64,000 nucleotides of DNA from Flectobacillus sp. BAB-3569 (GTDB lineage: Bacteria; Bacteroidota; Bacteroidia; Cytophagales; Spirosomataceae), in NCBI RefSeq assembly GCF_002270355.1, contig NZ_NJFZ01000022.1, positions 62,001 through 126,000 on the forward strand, written 5' to 3'. A model generated the notes under the pieces. That model had not been told where the DNA came from, made no database searches, and was given only the letters and a program-made list of their open reading frames with translations. A program made the translations under genes and the position numbers. Every line of letters begins with the position of its first letter. Position 1 is the stretch's first letter. This document shows positions 43,132 to 52,749 of the stretch, one piece after another.

Positions 43132-43162
43132 TTTGTGATTAGCTAGAGAAGCTATAATTTTG
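43132..43162 (+). promoter_or_regulatory. Promoter of the acyltransferase/glycosyltransferase pair
   Basis: TTTG 43132-43135, exactly 19 bases, TAATTTTG 43155-43162; the ATG is 67 bases further. One of the best consensus matches in the window. Confidence 0.7.
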
Positions 43163-43229
43163 CAAACCTTATCCAAAGGCAAATGGTCGGCTAAGTAGTT
43201 GACTTTAAAGTTGCAAAAATTACAACTTC

Positions 43230-44417
43230 ATGGCTAAAAATCGCTTATCAGAATCAGTTTCGGCATCGACATCAGTACCTAACACGGAAAAATCCAAATC
43301 AGTATATTTCCCTAATCTTAATGGAGTACGGTTTATTGCGGCTTTTAGTGTGTTGGTACACCATATCGAGCAAGCAAAAGCTGCTTTTGGTTTGCCCAAT
43401 TTATATTCCAATCATATCATCAAACACGCAGGAAAACAGGGCGTTGGCTTATTCTTTGTCTTGAGTGGTTTTTTGATTACCTATTTGTTGCTTAGTGAAA
43501 AAAGCAAAAACAATAGTATCAATATCAAGAACTTCTATGTTCGTCGTGTGCTTCGTATATGGCCTATTTATTACATTATTGTACTTTTAGGCACCTTGGT
43601 GTTACCTCATTTCAAACTTTTCTATTGGCAATCTGCTGCGGAGGTATTAAGCAATGCAGAGGCTTTTTGGCCTCGACTGTCATTGCTAATGATGATTTTG
43701 CCTAACCTTAGCTTTATTTTTTACGAGCTACCCTATCTCTGTTCACAAACTTGGTCGATTGGTGTCGAAGAGCAATTCTATTACCTTTGGCCTTGGTTGA
43801 TTCGTGCTAATTCGTGGAAATCCAGATTAGGGATTATTGCTATTTTTATATTAGGTACAGCCTCTATCTTCTTGATTTACTTTTTCTTTTTTACCAATAA
43901 TACCATCGACGAATTGCCTAAATATGTATTTTTCTTTTTTAGTCAATTTCGTATTATGATGATGGTTATGGGTGGAATAGGAGCTTATTTGGTCTTTACC
44001 AAACATTCAATTCTAGCATTTCTATTTCAGAGAAAAGTACAATTTGTCGTATATGGTATTTTACTGACAATTATTATCTCAGGCTACGAGTTTAAGGGAA
44101 TAAATCTTGAATTATTAAGTGTTTTCTTCTGCTATTTTATCGTTAATGTTGCCGTAAACCCTCAGTCGATTATAAATCTTGAGCAATCAGTGGTTTCTTA
44201 TTTGGGTAAGATTTCCTACGGACTTTACATCTATCATATTGCTATCAACGTTGCTATTATGAACCTTTTACAGCCTTATCAACAAACATGGTCGCTGGGT
44301 GTGTATAACTTGGTCATGTATGGGCTAACCATCGGTTTGACGATTGCGGTAGCAAGTTTATCTTTCCACTTTTTAGAACAAAAACTATTAGCTTTGAAGG
44401 TGAAGTTTAGTCACTAG
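43230..44417 (+). CDS. Acyltransferase 3 family membrane protein
   Basis: 395 residues, about ten membrane helices. The family's key His is in LNGVRFIAAFSVLVHHIEQAK (H44/H45), followed by GVGLFFVLSGFLITYLLL, VRRVLRIWPIYYIIV and QTWSIGVEEQFYYLWP, all typical. These enzymes transfer acetyl or other acyl groups to sugars of surface polysaccharides, periplasmic glucans or similar. The next gene is a membrane glycosyltransferase 22 bases away, so both probably act on the same surface glycan. Acceptor unknown. Confidence 0.93.
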   Translation: MAKNRLSESVSASTSVPNTEKSKSVYFPNLNGVRFIAAFSVLVHHIEQAKAAFGLPNLYSNHIIKHAGKQGVGLFFVLSGFLITYLLLSEKSKNNSINIKNFYVRRVLRIWPIYYIIVLLGTLVLPHFKLFYWQSAAEVLSNAEAFWPRLSLLMMILPNLSFIFYELPYLCSQTWSIGVEEQFYYLWPWLIRANSWKSRLGIIAIFILGTASIFLIYFFFFTNNTIDELPKYVFFFFSQFRIMMMVMGGIGAYLVFTKHSILAFLFQRKVQFVVYGILLTIIISGYEFKGINLELLSVFFCYFIVNVAVNPQSIINLEQSVVSYLGKISYGLYIYHIAINVAIMNLLQPYQQTWSLGVYNLVMYGLTIGLTIAVASLSFHFLEQKLLALKVKFSH

Positions 44418-44439
44418 TCCTTAGAGCAAATCATATCTT

Positions 44440-45690
44440 ATGCCAATTATCGGAGTATTTATTGCTAAGCTTATTGCGATGGGCTTGGCGTTTGTTGCCC
44501 AGTATATTTTATGGAAAAAATATGCAAGCTTTCAAACATGGCTCACTCAAAATCAAATAGGAGTAGTTAGTGCTTTGGTAGTTTTAACACGTATTATTCC
44601 ATTTATTTTAGTCTTTGTGATTCTCAAAGAAGAACCACGAGGCGATGTTCCCTTCTTTTATTACAAGGCCTCTCATGCGGTGCATCTCGATTTGGTTTAT
44701 CGTGATTTTTGGTCATTTCATGCCCCCATTTTTTCCTATATTATTGCTTTGCCTTTATTGATTGTCGATCATGCTAGCTCAATTGTTGCTTTGATGATGG
44801 TGGGAGAGTTAATTTGTGTGTGGTTGACTTACAAGCATTATAAAACTGTATCATCGGAGGCTTATGCCAAACTGCTTCATTATTTGATGTTGCCAGCGCC
44901 TATTATTATATGTTTGTTAGGTGGCCAAGAAGATATTTGGTTGTGGGGTTTTGCTTTGGGAGCCTTAATGATTTGGAAAAAATCCAACAGCGATTTTCGT
45001 ATGGGATTGATGTTTGCCTTGTCATTACTTTGTTTAAAAGTAACTGTGGCGTTTTTCTTATTCCCGCTGTTTTTCTTGATTAAAGATAAATTTAAGTTTA
45101 TCCTGAGTATGGCTGTGGTTGGCATTCCAAGTTTGGCTTTGCTCTATTACTTAGTTGGTTGGGATTTTTTGATGTTGATTAAACATACCGAAGACCCATA
45201 TTCTCCCAACTTATTTTCTGTTTTGCGTCCTTTGATTGGTGCTAGTGTCAATATCACCAAAATGAACTGGCTGGGGCTTGGGCTATTTTTGCCACTAGCC
45301 ACATGGATTGGTTTTAGTGTTAGAAATAAGTCTTTCGTACAAGCATTTCCCTTGTTATTTATTCTAACTTATGGTTTGATGCAGTTGTTTTTGCCAAGTG
45401 CGATGGCGTATTATATGTTTATTTACTTAGTCATCATTGTATTTGAGTTGTGGCAACATAAAGATGGTAAATTCTTGTTTGTTTTGTTGTTGCTCAACTT
45501 CCTCCTGATTGTCGAACCATTTGTATATGTGTATCACAACAATCCAGTTTTTGATAGTTTTGCAAAATTATCGAATGCGGGTTATGCCTTAGAATATCTT
45601 CTGCAATGGGCATTTGTAATAACCCTTATCTATGTGTTGCAAGTGTGTTATTTACGCCTAAAAGCTTTGCCAGAAGTTGCTCAGAAATAG
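44440..45690 (+). CDS. GT-C type polytopic membrane glycosyltransferase (GT87-like)
   Basis: 416 residues, about eleven membrane helices. The first outside loop has the acidic site expected of GT-C enzymes (LKEEPRGDVPFFYYKASHAVHLDLVYRDFWSFHAPIF), and the general build resembles GT87/DUF2029 mannosyltransferases that use polyprenyl-phosphate sugars. The start ATG at 44440 lies inside a hydrophobic N-terminus and 22 bases after the acyltransferase. Family assignment is by topology and loop motif; sugar and acceptor are unknown. Confidence 0.75.
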   Translation: MPIIGVFIAKLIAMGLAFVAQYILWKKYASFQTWLTQNQIGVVSALVVLTRIIPFILVFVILKEEPRGDVPFFYYKASHAVHLDLVYRDFWSFHAPIFSYIIALPLLIVDHASSIVALMMVGELICVWLTYKHYKTVSSEAYAKLLHYLMLPAPIIICLLGGQEDIWLWGFALGALMIWKKSNSDFRMGLMFALSLLCLKVTVAFFLFPLFFLIKDKFKFILSMAVVGIPSLALLYYLVGWDFLMLIKHTEDPYSPNLFSVLRPLIGASVNITKMNWLGLGLFLPLATWIGFSVRNKSFVQAFPLLFILTYGLMQLFLPSAMAYYMFIYLVIIVFELWQHKDGKFLFVLLLLNFLLIVEPFVYVYHNNPVFDSFAKLSNAGYALEYLLQWAFVITLIYVLQVCYLRLKALPEVAQK

Positions 45691-45742
45691 ACGATTAATC
45701 AGATAGTTTCTGAAAAAACTGGGTGATGGCAAGACTTTTCCG

Positions 45743-45750
45743 TAACTTTG
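45743..45750 (+). promoter_or_regulatory. -7 box of the DEAD-box helicase gene
   Basis: TAACTTTG followed by CAG; no clear TTG at the expected distance. It leaves a leader of about 65 bases. Confidence 0.45.
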
Positions 45751-45821
45751 CAGTTCACAAAAAAATTGGCTGAGGCGAGCGACAAAAGAAAAACAGCTTG
45801 CGAATCAGTAAGTTACAAGTT

Positions 45822-47201
45822 ATGACTTTCGAAGAATTTGATTTAAATAGACAATTACTCAATGCCATTGCCGATGCTGGATACGAGACTCCAAGTCCGA
45901 TTCAGGAACAGGCTATTCCATTGGTAATGTCAGGGCATGATGTATTAGGAATCGCACAAACGGGTACAGGCAAAACAGCAGCGTATTTGTTGCCAATTTT
46001 GATGAAAATCAAATACGCCCAAGGTATGCACCCACGCGTATTGATATTGGCACCCACCCGTGAATTGGTGATGCAGATAGATGCTACTATCACTCAATTG
46101 GCGACTTATACGGATATTCGCCACGTGGCAATTTATGGAGGGTTAGGTCCTAAAACACAGATAGAAACTATTAAAGCAGGTGTTGACATTTTGGTAGCTA
46201 CACCAGGGCGCTTTATGGATATTTACCTCAAGGGCGAGTTGGTGGTAAAAGAACTTAAAACCCTCGTGCTTGACGAAGCCGACAAAATGATGGATATGGG
46301 TTTTATGCCACAAATTCGTGGTATTTTGGAGGTAATACCTTCTAAAAAACGCCAAAATCTATTGTTTTCTGCCACATTCCCACCACGAGTAGAAAACCTG
46401 TCGCATGAGTTTTTGGAGTTTCCCAAAAAAGTAGAAGTAAGTCCACAGGCTACAACAGCCGAAATGGTCAATCAGATATTGTATGAACTACCAAACTTCA
46501 AAACCAAAATCAATCTGTTAGGCTCGTTAATGACCGATTCGGAGCGTTTCAATCGTGTGATTGTTTTTTGTAGAAGTAAAGAAGTAGCAGATAATATCTT
46601 TAAATTTTTAGCCAGAAAAGTCGTTCCTGAAGAAAGAATCCGAGTGATTCATGCCAACAAGGGGCAAAATACCCGTATCAATTCAATGGATGATTTCCGT
46701 GAAGGAAATATTCAGGTATTGGTAGCCACCGACGTAGCGGCAAGAGGAATTGATATTCAGATGGTAAGTCACGTTATCAATTTTGACGTTCCTATCATTT
46801 ATGAAGATTATGTACACCGAATTGGTCGTACAGGTCGTGCCAATCAAACGGGTGAGGCGATTACCTTCATGACCATTGCCGAAGAATATCATATCAAGAA
46901 GATTGAGAAAATCATCAAGATGCAGATTCCTCGTTATGAGCTACCAGAAGGCTTAACTATAGAGCAGACGCCATTTATCGAAAATCAAGAAATGCTTCGT
47001 GAAATAGATGCTCAACGTAAGAAGGAAGACCCAACTTTTAAAGGAGCTTTTCACGAGAAAAAAGATATTAAAGTAAAGAGTAAAGAAAAGCAGGAACGCC
47101 AAAAGAAAAAGATCGTAGCAGGAGGTAAAGGACCTAAAAATGGTAGTTTTGGTGCGAAGGCAGGAGGGAGTTCTTCAAGAAGAAATACAAAGCGTAGATA
47201 A
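45822..47201 (+). CDS. DEAD-box ATP-dependent RNA helicase
   Basis: 459 residues from the ATG at 45822 (MTFEEFDLNRQLLNAI); a TTG eight codons earlier is less likely. Motifs in order: Q motif (YETPSPIQEQAIP), I (AQTGTGKTA), Ia (APTRELVMQ), Ib (TPGRFMD), II (VLDEADKMMDMGF), III (SATFP), IV (RVIVFCRSKE), V (ATDVAARGID), VI (HRIGRTGRA). A basic Lys/Gly/Arg tail (from about 410) probably binds RNA non-specifically. Likely role in ribosome assembly or RNA turnover, as for RhlE-like proteins; the exact subfamily is not certain. Confidence 0.95.
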   Translation: MTFEEFDLNRQLLNAIADAGYETPSPIQEQAIPLVMSGHDVLGIAQTGTGKTAAYLLPILMKIKYAQGMHPRVLILAPTRELVMQIDATITQLATYTDIRHVAIYGGLGPKTQIETIKAGVDILVATPGRFMDIYLKGELVVKELKTLVLDEADKMMDMGFMPQIRGILEVIPSKKRQNLLFSATFPPRVENLSHEFLEFPKKVEVSPQATTAEMVNQILYELPNFKTKINLLGSLMTDSERFNRVIVFCRSKEVADNIFKFLARKVVPEERIRVIHANKGQNTRINSMDDFREGNIQVLVATDVAARGIDIQMVSHVINFDVPIIYEDYVHRIGRTGRANQTGEAITFMTIAEEYHIKKIEKIIKMQIPRYELPEGLTIEQTPFIENQEMLREIDAQRKKEDPTFKGAFHEKKDIKVKSKEKQERQKKKIVAGGKGPKNGSFGAKAGGSSSRRNTKRR

Positions 47202-47222
47202 TAAACTGGTATTCTATGCGTT

Positions 47223-47264
47223 AAAATAAGGAGCGACACACTAGTGTAGTTCCTTATTTTTTTG
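47223..47264 (+). terminator. Terminator after the helicase gene
   Basis: AAAATAAGGA / TCCTTATTTT with an inner ACACTAGTGT palindrome, then T-run. Confidence 0.7.
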
Positions 47265-47373
47265 TAATTTGGAATAAAATCTCAGCAGAGACCTAATTAC
47301 ATTTCATCTAAAAGGCTAAATTAGAAAGCTCGAAATTTTATTTTTTTGATAGAGAGTGCGTTTACCACCACTT

Positions 47374-48108
47374 ATGAGAAAGTTACTTTATTTTTTCATT
47401 TTGAGTTCGACCGTTCAGGCTTTTGCCCAAACAGAAGTAGCTCAATTAGCTAGCTCGAGGCAGATTACTAAGAAAGAAACTGCCAATCTCGACAGCCAGG
47501 ATGTCCGTTATTTACCCCTTTTTGGAAGTAGAGAAACCTTACAAAAGCAACTCGTTAAGAATGCCGACTTTGTAGAGCAATGTATTACGAACTTTTCGAC
47601 TAAAGAAGAAGCTAGTAAGTTTTTTGCCGAACGTGGTTGGGAGTATTTGAGTGAAGGTCTATTGGATACTGCTACTTATCGCTTTAATCTTGCTTATTTG
47701 CTCAATCCGAATAATATGGATGTGTACTGGGGCTTAGGTTCGATTAGTTACCAACGAAACAACTTCGAGCAATCAGCGGTATTTTTGAGGAAAGGCTTAT
47801 CCCTTTCACCTGATAATACCGTGTTGATGGTAGACGTGGCAACGGTTCAAATTGCTTGTTTTAAAGAAAAGAAAGATTGTAATGATATTGACGATGCTTT
47901 GGCTTTGTTAGAAAAATCAGTAAAACTAGATTCGACTAATGCCAATGCTTGGCTCAAATATTCTATTGCAGAGTTTCAGTTAGAACATTATGACAAAGCG
48001 TGGGATTATCTCCACAAATGCCGAGTACTGGATTTGAGCTTTGTCGATTTGAATTATGTGCAAGAATTAATGGCCAAAAAAGAAGACCCTGTGGGCTTTT
48101 TTAAATAA
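47374..48108 (+). CDS. Secreted or periplasmic TPR protein
   Basis: 244 residues from the ATG at 47374, which starts a signal peptide (MRKLLYFFILSSTVQAFAQ); a GTG six codons earlier is not preferred. Four TPR-like helix pairs (about 85-235): FAERGWEYLSEGLLDTATYRFNLAYLLNPNNMDVYWGLGSISYQRNNFEQSAVFLRKGLSLSPDN. No catalytic domain. It probably serves as a protein-interaction scaffold in the periplasm; partner unknown. Confidence 0.82.
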   Translation: MRKLLYFFILSSTVQAFAQTEVAQLASSRQITKKETANLDSQDVRYLPLFGSRETLQKQLVKNADFVEQCITNFSTKEEASKFFAERGWEYLSEGLLDTATYRFNLAYLLNPNNMDVYWGLGSISYQRNNFEQSAVFLRKGLSLSPDNTVLMVDVATVQIACFKEKKDCNDIDDALALLEKSVKLDSTNANAWLKYSIAEFQLEHYDKAWDYLHKCRVLDLSFVDLNYVQELMAKKEDPVGFFK

Positions 48109-48123
48109 TATCAACAAAACACC

Positions 48124-48162
48124 ACAAAAAAGCCTAGTTACAATGAGTAGCTAGCTTTTTTG
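48124..48162 (+). terminator. Terminator after the TPR gene
   Basis: ACAAAAAAGC-CTAG-TTAC pairs imperfectly with GTAGCTAGCTTTTTTGT. Confidence 0.6.
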
Positions 48163-48374
48163 TGTGCTTTAATTCCTTGAAATTGATTGTGTGCAAGATT
48201 TAATATGACTATTTTGTGAAAAAATAAGCAAACTATCTCCCATATATTATAATCAATAATGCAAGATTGTTTTGAGGACTTTGGTATAAAGTGAAAAGAT
48301 ATTCGTAAAAATAGCTTTTGAGAATTGTATCAATAGACTACGTTACAATGTTGCCCTAAATCCTAACAATAACT

Positions 48375-49868
48375 ATGCAATACATAGGATCAATTGACCA
48401 AGGTACAACAAGTACGCGATTTATTATTTTTGACAAACAAGGTAATATGATTTCGGTTGGTCAAAAAGAACATGCACAGATTTACCCACAAGCAGGATGG
48501 GTAGAGCACGATGCAACCGAAATTTGGCAAAACACACAAGAAGTCATTGGTTTGGCTTTGGGTAAGGCTAATTTGTCCCCTCAGGATTTAGCTGCTGTGG
48601 GTATTACTAACCAGCGTGAGACTACTGTTATTTGGAATAAACATACTGGCGAACCTTATTATAATGCCTTAGTTTGGCAAGATACCCGTGTCGGAAATAC
48701 TGTAGCAGAATTGGAAGCATCGAGAGGCTCAAACTGTTTTAGAGAAAAAACAGGTTTGCCGCTAGCTACCTATTTTAGTGGTTTGAAAATCAAGTGGTTG
48801 TTGGATAATGTAGAGGGGCTTCGTGAAGCAGCACAAAATGGAGAAGCCATTTTTGGCAATATGGATACTTATGTAATCTGGAATTTGACAGGTGGAACCG
48901 ATGGCGGTATCCATGTCACAGATGTAACCAATGCCAGCCGTACCCAATTGATGAACCTCCACACCATGCAATGGGACGATGAAATATTAGAGATTTTAGA
49001 TATTCCTAAGCAAATATTACCAGAAATTCGCTCAAGTAGCGAAGTATATGCCGAGGCTAAGGGACTATTAGTAGGGGTTCCAGTTGCAGGAGATTTGGGC
49101 GACCAGCAAGCTGCCTTGGTTGGACAAACCTGCTTTGCGGCTGGCGAAGCCAAAAATACTTATGGAACGGGATGTTTTATGCTACTCAATACTGGTACAA
49201 CACCCACTCCTTCGACTCATGGATTATTAACAACAGTAGCTTATCAGTTTGGAAAAGAACCTGTCCATTATGCCTTGGAAGGTTCGGTGGCGATTACGGG
49301 AGCTTTGGTACAATGGTTAAGAGATAATTTAGGAATTATTGAGAAAAGCTCAGATATAGAAGACCTTGCTAAATCAGTGGAAGATAACGGCGGATGTTAC
49401 TTTGTTCCAGCGTTTTCGGGTTTATATGCCCCCTATTGGAAAGCTGACGCTCGTGGTATTATCGCAGGTTTGACACGCTATGTCAACAAAGGACATATTG
49501 CCCGTGCAGCCTTGGAAGCGACAGCATTTCAAACATTGGAAGTATTGGAATCCATGGAAAAAGATGCCAAAATTGAAATATCATCATTACGTGTTGATGG
49601 GGGAATGGTCGTAAACGAAATGCTGATGCAGTTTCAATCAGATATGTTGGATGTACCCGTTGTATGTCCTGCCATGATCGAAACCACTGCTTTGGGTGCT
49701 GCCTATGCGGCAGGTTTGGCGGTAGGATACTGGCAAGATTTGAATGATTTAAAGCAAAACTGGGGTATAGCTCATACTTGGACTCCAGATATGCCGTCAG
49801 AACAACGAGAAAAACTATATCATTACTGGAAAAAAGCGGTTACGCGTAGTTTTGAATGGGAAGAGTAA
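48375..49868 (+). CDS. glpK: Glycerol kinase
   Basis: 497 residues, normal length. Phosphorylates glycerol to glycerol 3-phosphate. FGGY/actin-type motifs: [17 protein letters not shown] (phosphate 1, residues 3-19), [28 protein letters not shown] (substrate site), [16 protein letters not shown] (Asp catalytic base), [19 protein letters not shown] (adenosine region). It pairs functionally with the GlpF channel at 11552. No glpD or glpR is seen in the window. Confidence 0.97.
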   Translation: MQYIGSIDQGTTSTRFIIFDKQGNMISVGQKEHAQIYPQAGWVEHDATEIWQNTQEVIGLALGKANLSPQDLAAVGITNQRETTVIWNKHTGEPYYNALVWQDTRVGNTVAELEASRGSNCFREKTGLPLATYFSGLKIKWLLDNVEGLREAAQNGEAIFGNMDTYVIWNLTGGTDGGIHVTDVTNASRTQLMNLHTMQWDDEILEILDIPKQILPEIRSSSEVYAEAKGLLVGVPVAGDLGDQQAALVGQTCFAAGEAKNTYGTGCFMLLNTGTTPTPSTHGLLTTVAYQFGKEPVHYALEGSVAITGALVQWLRDNLGIIEKSSDIEDLAKSVEDNGGCYFVPAFSGLYAPYWKADARGIIAGLTRYVNKGHIARAALEATAFQTLEVLESMEKDAKIEISSLRVDGGMVVNEMLMQFQSDMLDVPVVCPAMIETTALGAAYAAGLAVGYWQDLNDLKQNWGIAHTWTPDMPSEQREKLYHYWKKAVTRSFEWEE

Positions 49869-50033
49869 AATAAGGAAAGGGTTTTAAAAAGGATTCAGCC
49901 TATCATTTGGCCAACTATCTTTATTTTTAACCGAAAAAACTAAAAGCTTTGCCAAACGATTTTGTATCTTGTAGTATTGCAAAACCATATTGGGCAACAA
50001 GCTCATATTTTTCAAAATCAAAACCTTATTCCT

Positions 50034-51062
50034 ATGCAACGTCTTACAGTAGCTGGTAGATTGATTATCACAGCCCTTGTAGTAGCGGCTTTTTATTTTG
50101 GATTCTCTAAGTTGGGAGGACAGGAGTTACTCAAAAAATTCAAAACAACAGATTCGACTCAAACAGCATCGACAACTTCTAGTACTTTGCCTGCCGAAGA
50201 AAATAGTTCGAGCGAAGCAAGTAGTAATAGTAACGATGAGGCTACCTCAACGACCAAAGCCTCTTTTGACTATACAGCACCTGTACCGATTGCTGGCAAG
50301 CTCAAAGGCGTGGTAGAATTGGGAGCTAGCGGATTCAACTCATTTATTGTTCGTATCGACAAAGACAAGAACTGGAAGCTTGAAAAAGCAGAATTTGGTA
50401 ATAGCCTTGTAACTGAGAATATGGCAACCGATGAAGATGTACGAACTGGTTTGAAAAAGTACATTGGAGGTATGCTAGATTATGGCGTTGGAGGTAAAGA
50501 AATTCATTTTGTCGTTAGTTCTGGAGCCATAAAAGCGGAGGTAACCCAAAAAATTATCAAAGCACTCAAGTCTCTTAACTATTACGTAAATACTGTAACT
50601 CCAGAGCAAGAAGGTGTACTTGGATTGAAAGTTGTACAACCCAAAGAATTTGCTGATAATTCATTTGTAGTTGATATTGGTTCTGGCAATACCAAGATTT
50701 CGTGGCATGAAGGCTCTGCTATTCGTTCTCTAGAATCGTATGGCGCGAAGTACTTTCAAAATAGTATCGATGATGAAACTGTAGCCAAAGAAATATCGGC
50801 AAAGTCAAAACAAATTCCTTCTGCAAACCGTGAAACTTGCTTTATCATTGGTGGTGTGCCGTTCGAATTGGCTAAAGCGGTTCGCAAAGGAAATGAGCGT
50901 TATACTGTTTTAGATGCTCCTTCGGCTTATAAACTAGACAATGCAAAGTCAAAAGCTGGTTTGAATATCTATAAGTCTGTGGCAGAAACAACAGGGTGTA
51001 AGAAATTTATATTTGACTGGGATGCCAACTTTACCATCGGTTTCTTGTTGAATTTACCATAA
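50034..51062 (+). CDS. Membrane-anchored Ppx/GppA-like (ASKHA fold) protein
   Basis: 342 residues from the ATG at 50034; the 24 codons upstream are not credible. One N-terminal membrane helix (LIITALVVAAFYFGF), a Ser/Thr/Glu-rich linker (35-80), then an actin-like fold as in exopolyphosphatase/GppA: VVELGASGFNSFIVRID (first phosphate loop), TPEQEGVLGL (matches the 'GeeEA' catalytic Glu site) and FVVDIGSGNTKISW (second phosphate loop, usual DIGGGSTE). Only the N-terminal two-domain unit is present; C-terminal HD-like parts are lacking. Probably binds or hydrolyses polyphosphate or (p)ppGpp at the membrane, or only binds nucleotide. Tethered forms are unusual. Confidence 0.78.
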   Translation: MQRLTVAGRLIITALVVAAFYFGFSKLGGQELLKKFKTTDSTQTASTTSSTLPAEENSSSEASSNSNDEATSTTKASFDYTAPVPIAGKLKGVVELGASGFNSFIVRIDKDKNWKLEKAEFGNSLVTENMATDEDVRTGLKKYIGGMLDYGVGGKEIHFVVSSGAIKAEVTQKIIKALKSLNYYVNTVTPEQEGVLGLKVVQPKEFADNSFVVDIGSGNTKISWHEGSAIRSLESYGAKYFQNSIDDETVAKEISAKSKQIPSANRETCFIIGGVPFELAKAVRKGNERYTVLDAPSAYKLDNAKSKAGLNIYKSVAETTGCKKFIFDWDANFTIGFLLNLP

Positions 51063-51105
51063 TTCAACATTCTTTAAGCCTTTGACAATCTTTACTTCTA
51101 ATATT

Positions 51106-51135
51106 AAGGTCGACTTTTTTAGTCGACCTTTTTGT
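51106..51135 (+). terminator. Terminator after the Ppx-like gene
   Basis: AAGGTCGACT / AGTCGACCTT, loop T5, then T-run. Confidence 0.8.
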
Positions 51136-51221
51136 TTTATTTAAAAACTTAATCAAAGAGATTTTCTCGAAAGATATTTTATAAATTACCGTACTATCTG
51201 AGACATTTAATACAAAACCCA

Positions 51222-52463
51222 ATGACGACCTTTAAGAAAAAAATAATCTCATTTTGGAAAGTTCTAGGCCCAGGTTTAATCACAGGTGCAAGCGATGATG
51301 ATCCTTCTGGTATTGCAACATACTCACAAGCGGGAGCACAATTTGGCACTAAATTGCTGTGGACAGCCATTGTAACTTATCCGCTCATGGTATCTATTCA
51401 AGAAATGTGTGCCAGAATTGGTTTGGTGGCAGGAAAAGGACTTATGGGGACTATCAAAAAATACTATCCTCCTTACATTTTATACCTGATTTTACTGGTC
51501 AGTATTCCTTCTATCATTCTTAATATTGGGGCAGATATTGCAGGAATGGGAGCGGTCGGGCATTTGATTTTTCCTGAAATACCTGTTTTTATTTGCTCGA
51601 TTAGTTTTACGACCTTACTTATACTTGGCATTGTCTTTTTATCTTATCGTCGTATTGCTATGATTCTCAAATGGCTCTGTATAGTGCTGTTTAGCTATAT
51701 CGCGATTCCCTTTATGTTAAAAATCAATTGGTTAGCAGTTTTGCATGACACCTTAATTCCTAAAATTGAATATTCATCCGACTATTTTGTTGCCTTGGTA
51801 GGTATTTTAGGAACTACTATTTCTCCGTATTTATTCTTTTGGCAAGCCTCCATGGAAGTCGAAGAAATCCAACAACGTCATTTGGTTGTAGACAAACGGG
51901 TAATTCATTCTATGCAAAGCGATGTGCGTTGGGGAATGCTATTGACCAATGTAGTTTTCTTTTTTATCATTCTTACAACAGGTGTAGTATTGTATCAAGC
52001 AGGCATTTTTCATGTAGATACTGTGGAAGAAGCCGCCCGTGCCTTACAACCTTTGGCTGGAGACAATGCCTATTTGTTGTTTGCGGTTGGTGTAATTGGT
52101 ACAGGTTTGTTGGCGGTGCCTGTGCTTTCAGGGGCCTTGAGCTATATGATTGCGGAGGCTTTTGATTGGCAAGAAGGTTTAGATAAAAAATTTCATGAAG
52201 CAAAGGGTTTTTATATTACACTAATCGTTTCGATGCTTGTTGGACTTTTTGTCAATATTATAGGAATTAGTCCTATCAAAGCCTTGATTTATACCGCGGT
52301 TTTATACGGGATGATTGCCCCCATTTTGATTGCTATTATTTTGCATATCAGTAATAACAAAACGATTATGAGACGATTTGTCAATACTCGATTGGATAAC
52401 CTAATGGGAGCACTTACCATGTTGGTTATGACATTAGCAGCTGTAGCATTAGTAATGTTGTAA
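51222..52463 (+). CDS. Nramp family divalent metal transporter (non-canonical metal site)
   Basis: 413 residues, eleven membrane helices. N-terminal signature GPGLITGASDDDPSGIATYSQAGAQFG and the following YPLMVSIQEMCARIG place it in the Nramp/LeuT-fold family. In classic Mn/Fe transporters the helix 1 motif is DPGN and helix 6 carries MPH; here these are DPSG and ISPYLFFWQ, so the Asn and Met ligands are missing. It thus belongs to the divergent branch, whose substrate may be Mg or another ion rather than Mn. Sits alone between the Ppx-like gene and the VF530 gene. Confidence 0.9.
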   Translation: MTTFKKKIISFWKVLGPGLITGASDDDPSGIATYSQAGAQFGTKLLWTAIVTYPLMVSIQEMCARIGLVAGKGLMGTIKKYYPPYILYLILLVSIPSIILNIGADIAGMGAVGHLIFPEIPVFICSISFTTLLILGIVFLSYRRIAMILKWLCIVLFSYIAIPFMLKINWLAVLHDTLIPKIEYSSDYFVALVGILGTTISPYLFFWQASMEVEEIQQRHLVVDKRVIHSMQSDVRWGMLLTNVVFFFIILTTGVVLYQAGIFHVDTVEEAARALQPLAGDNAYLLFAVGVIGTGLLAVPVLSGALSYMIAEAFDWQEGLDKKFHEAKGFYITLIVSMLVGLFVNIIGISPIKALIYTAVLYGMIAPILIAIILHISNNKTIMRRFVNTRLDNLMGALTMLVMTLAAVALVML

Positions 52464-52484
52464 GGCGATTCGCTAAAATATTCA

Positions 52485-52492
52485 TACCTTTG
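52485..52492 (+). promoter_or_regulatory. -7 box directly before the VF530 gene
   Basis: TACCTTTG five bases before the ATG at 52498; with transcription starting 4-8 bases after this box the mRNA would have almost no leader. A TTG lies 24 bases upstream (52458-52460). Confidence 0.5.
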
Positions 52493-52497
52493 TACTT

Positions 52498-52749
52498 ATG
52501 AATCAGCAAGTAAATAATCCCTTACATGGCATCACGCTCGAAATGATCATTAATCATTTGGTGGCTTATTATGGCTGGAGTCAATTGGGGCAACTCATTG
52601 AAATACGCTGTTTTAATTTTGAACCAAGTGTAAAATCGAGTTTGAAGTTTTTGCGTAAAACGCCATGGGCTAGACAAAAAGTCGAGGAGTTGTATATAAA
52701 AACTGTCAGAGAGATTGAGCGTAAAAGTAATGTCCATGAAACCAAATAA
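52498..52749 (+). CDS. VF530 family DNA-binding protein
   Basis: 83 residues. Matches the VF530 (DUF2132) family closely: [60 protein letters not shown]. The family is a small helical, probably double-stranded-DNA-binding protein with a fold first solved for a Vibrio protein; its role is unknown. The 3' end overlaps the start of the RluA-type gene by 20 bases, so the two are translationally linked. Confidence 0.92.
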   Translation: MNQQVNNPLHGITLEMIINHLVAYYGWSQLGQLIEIRCFNFEPSVKSSLKFLRKTPWARQKVEELYIKTVREIERKSNVHETK

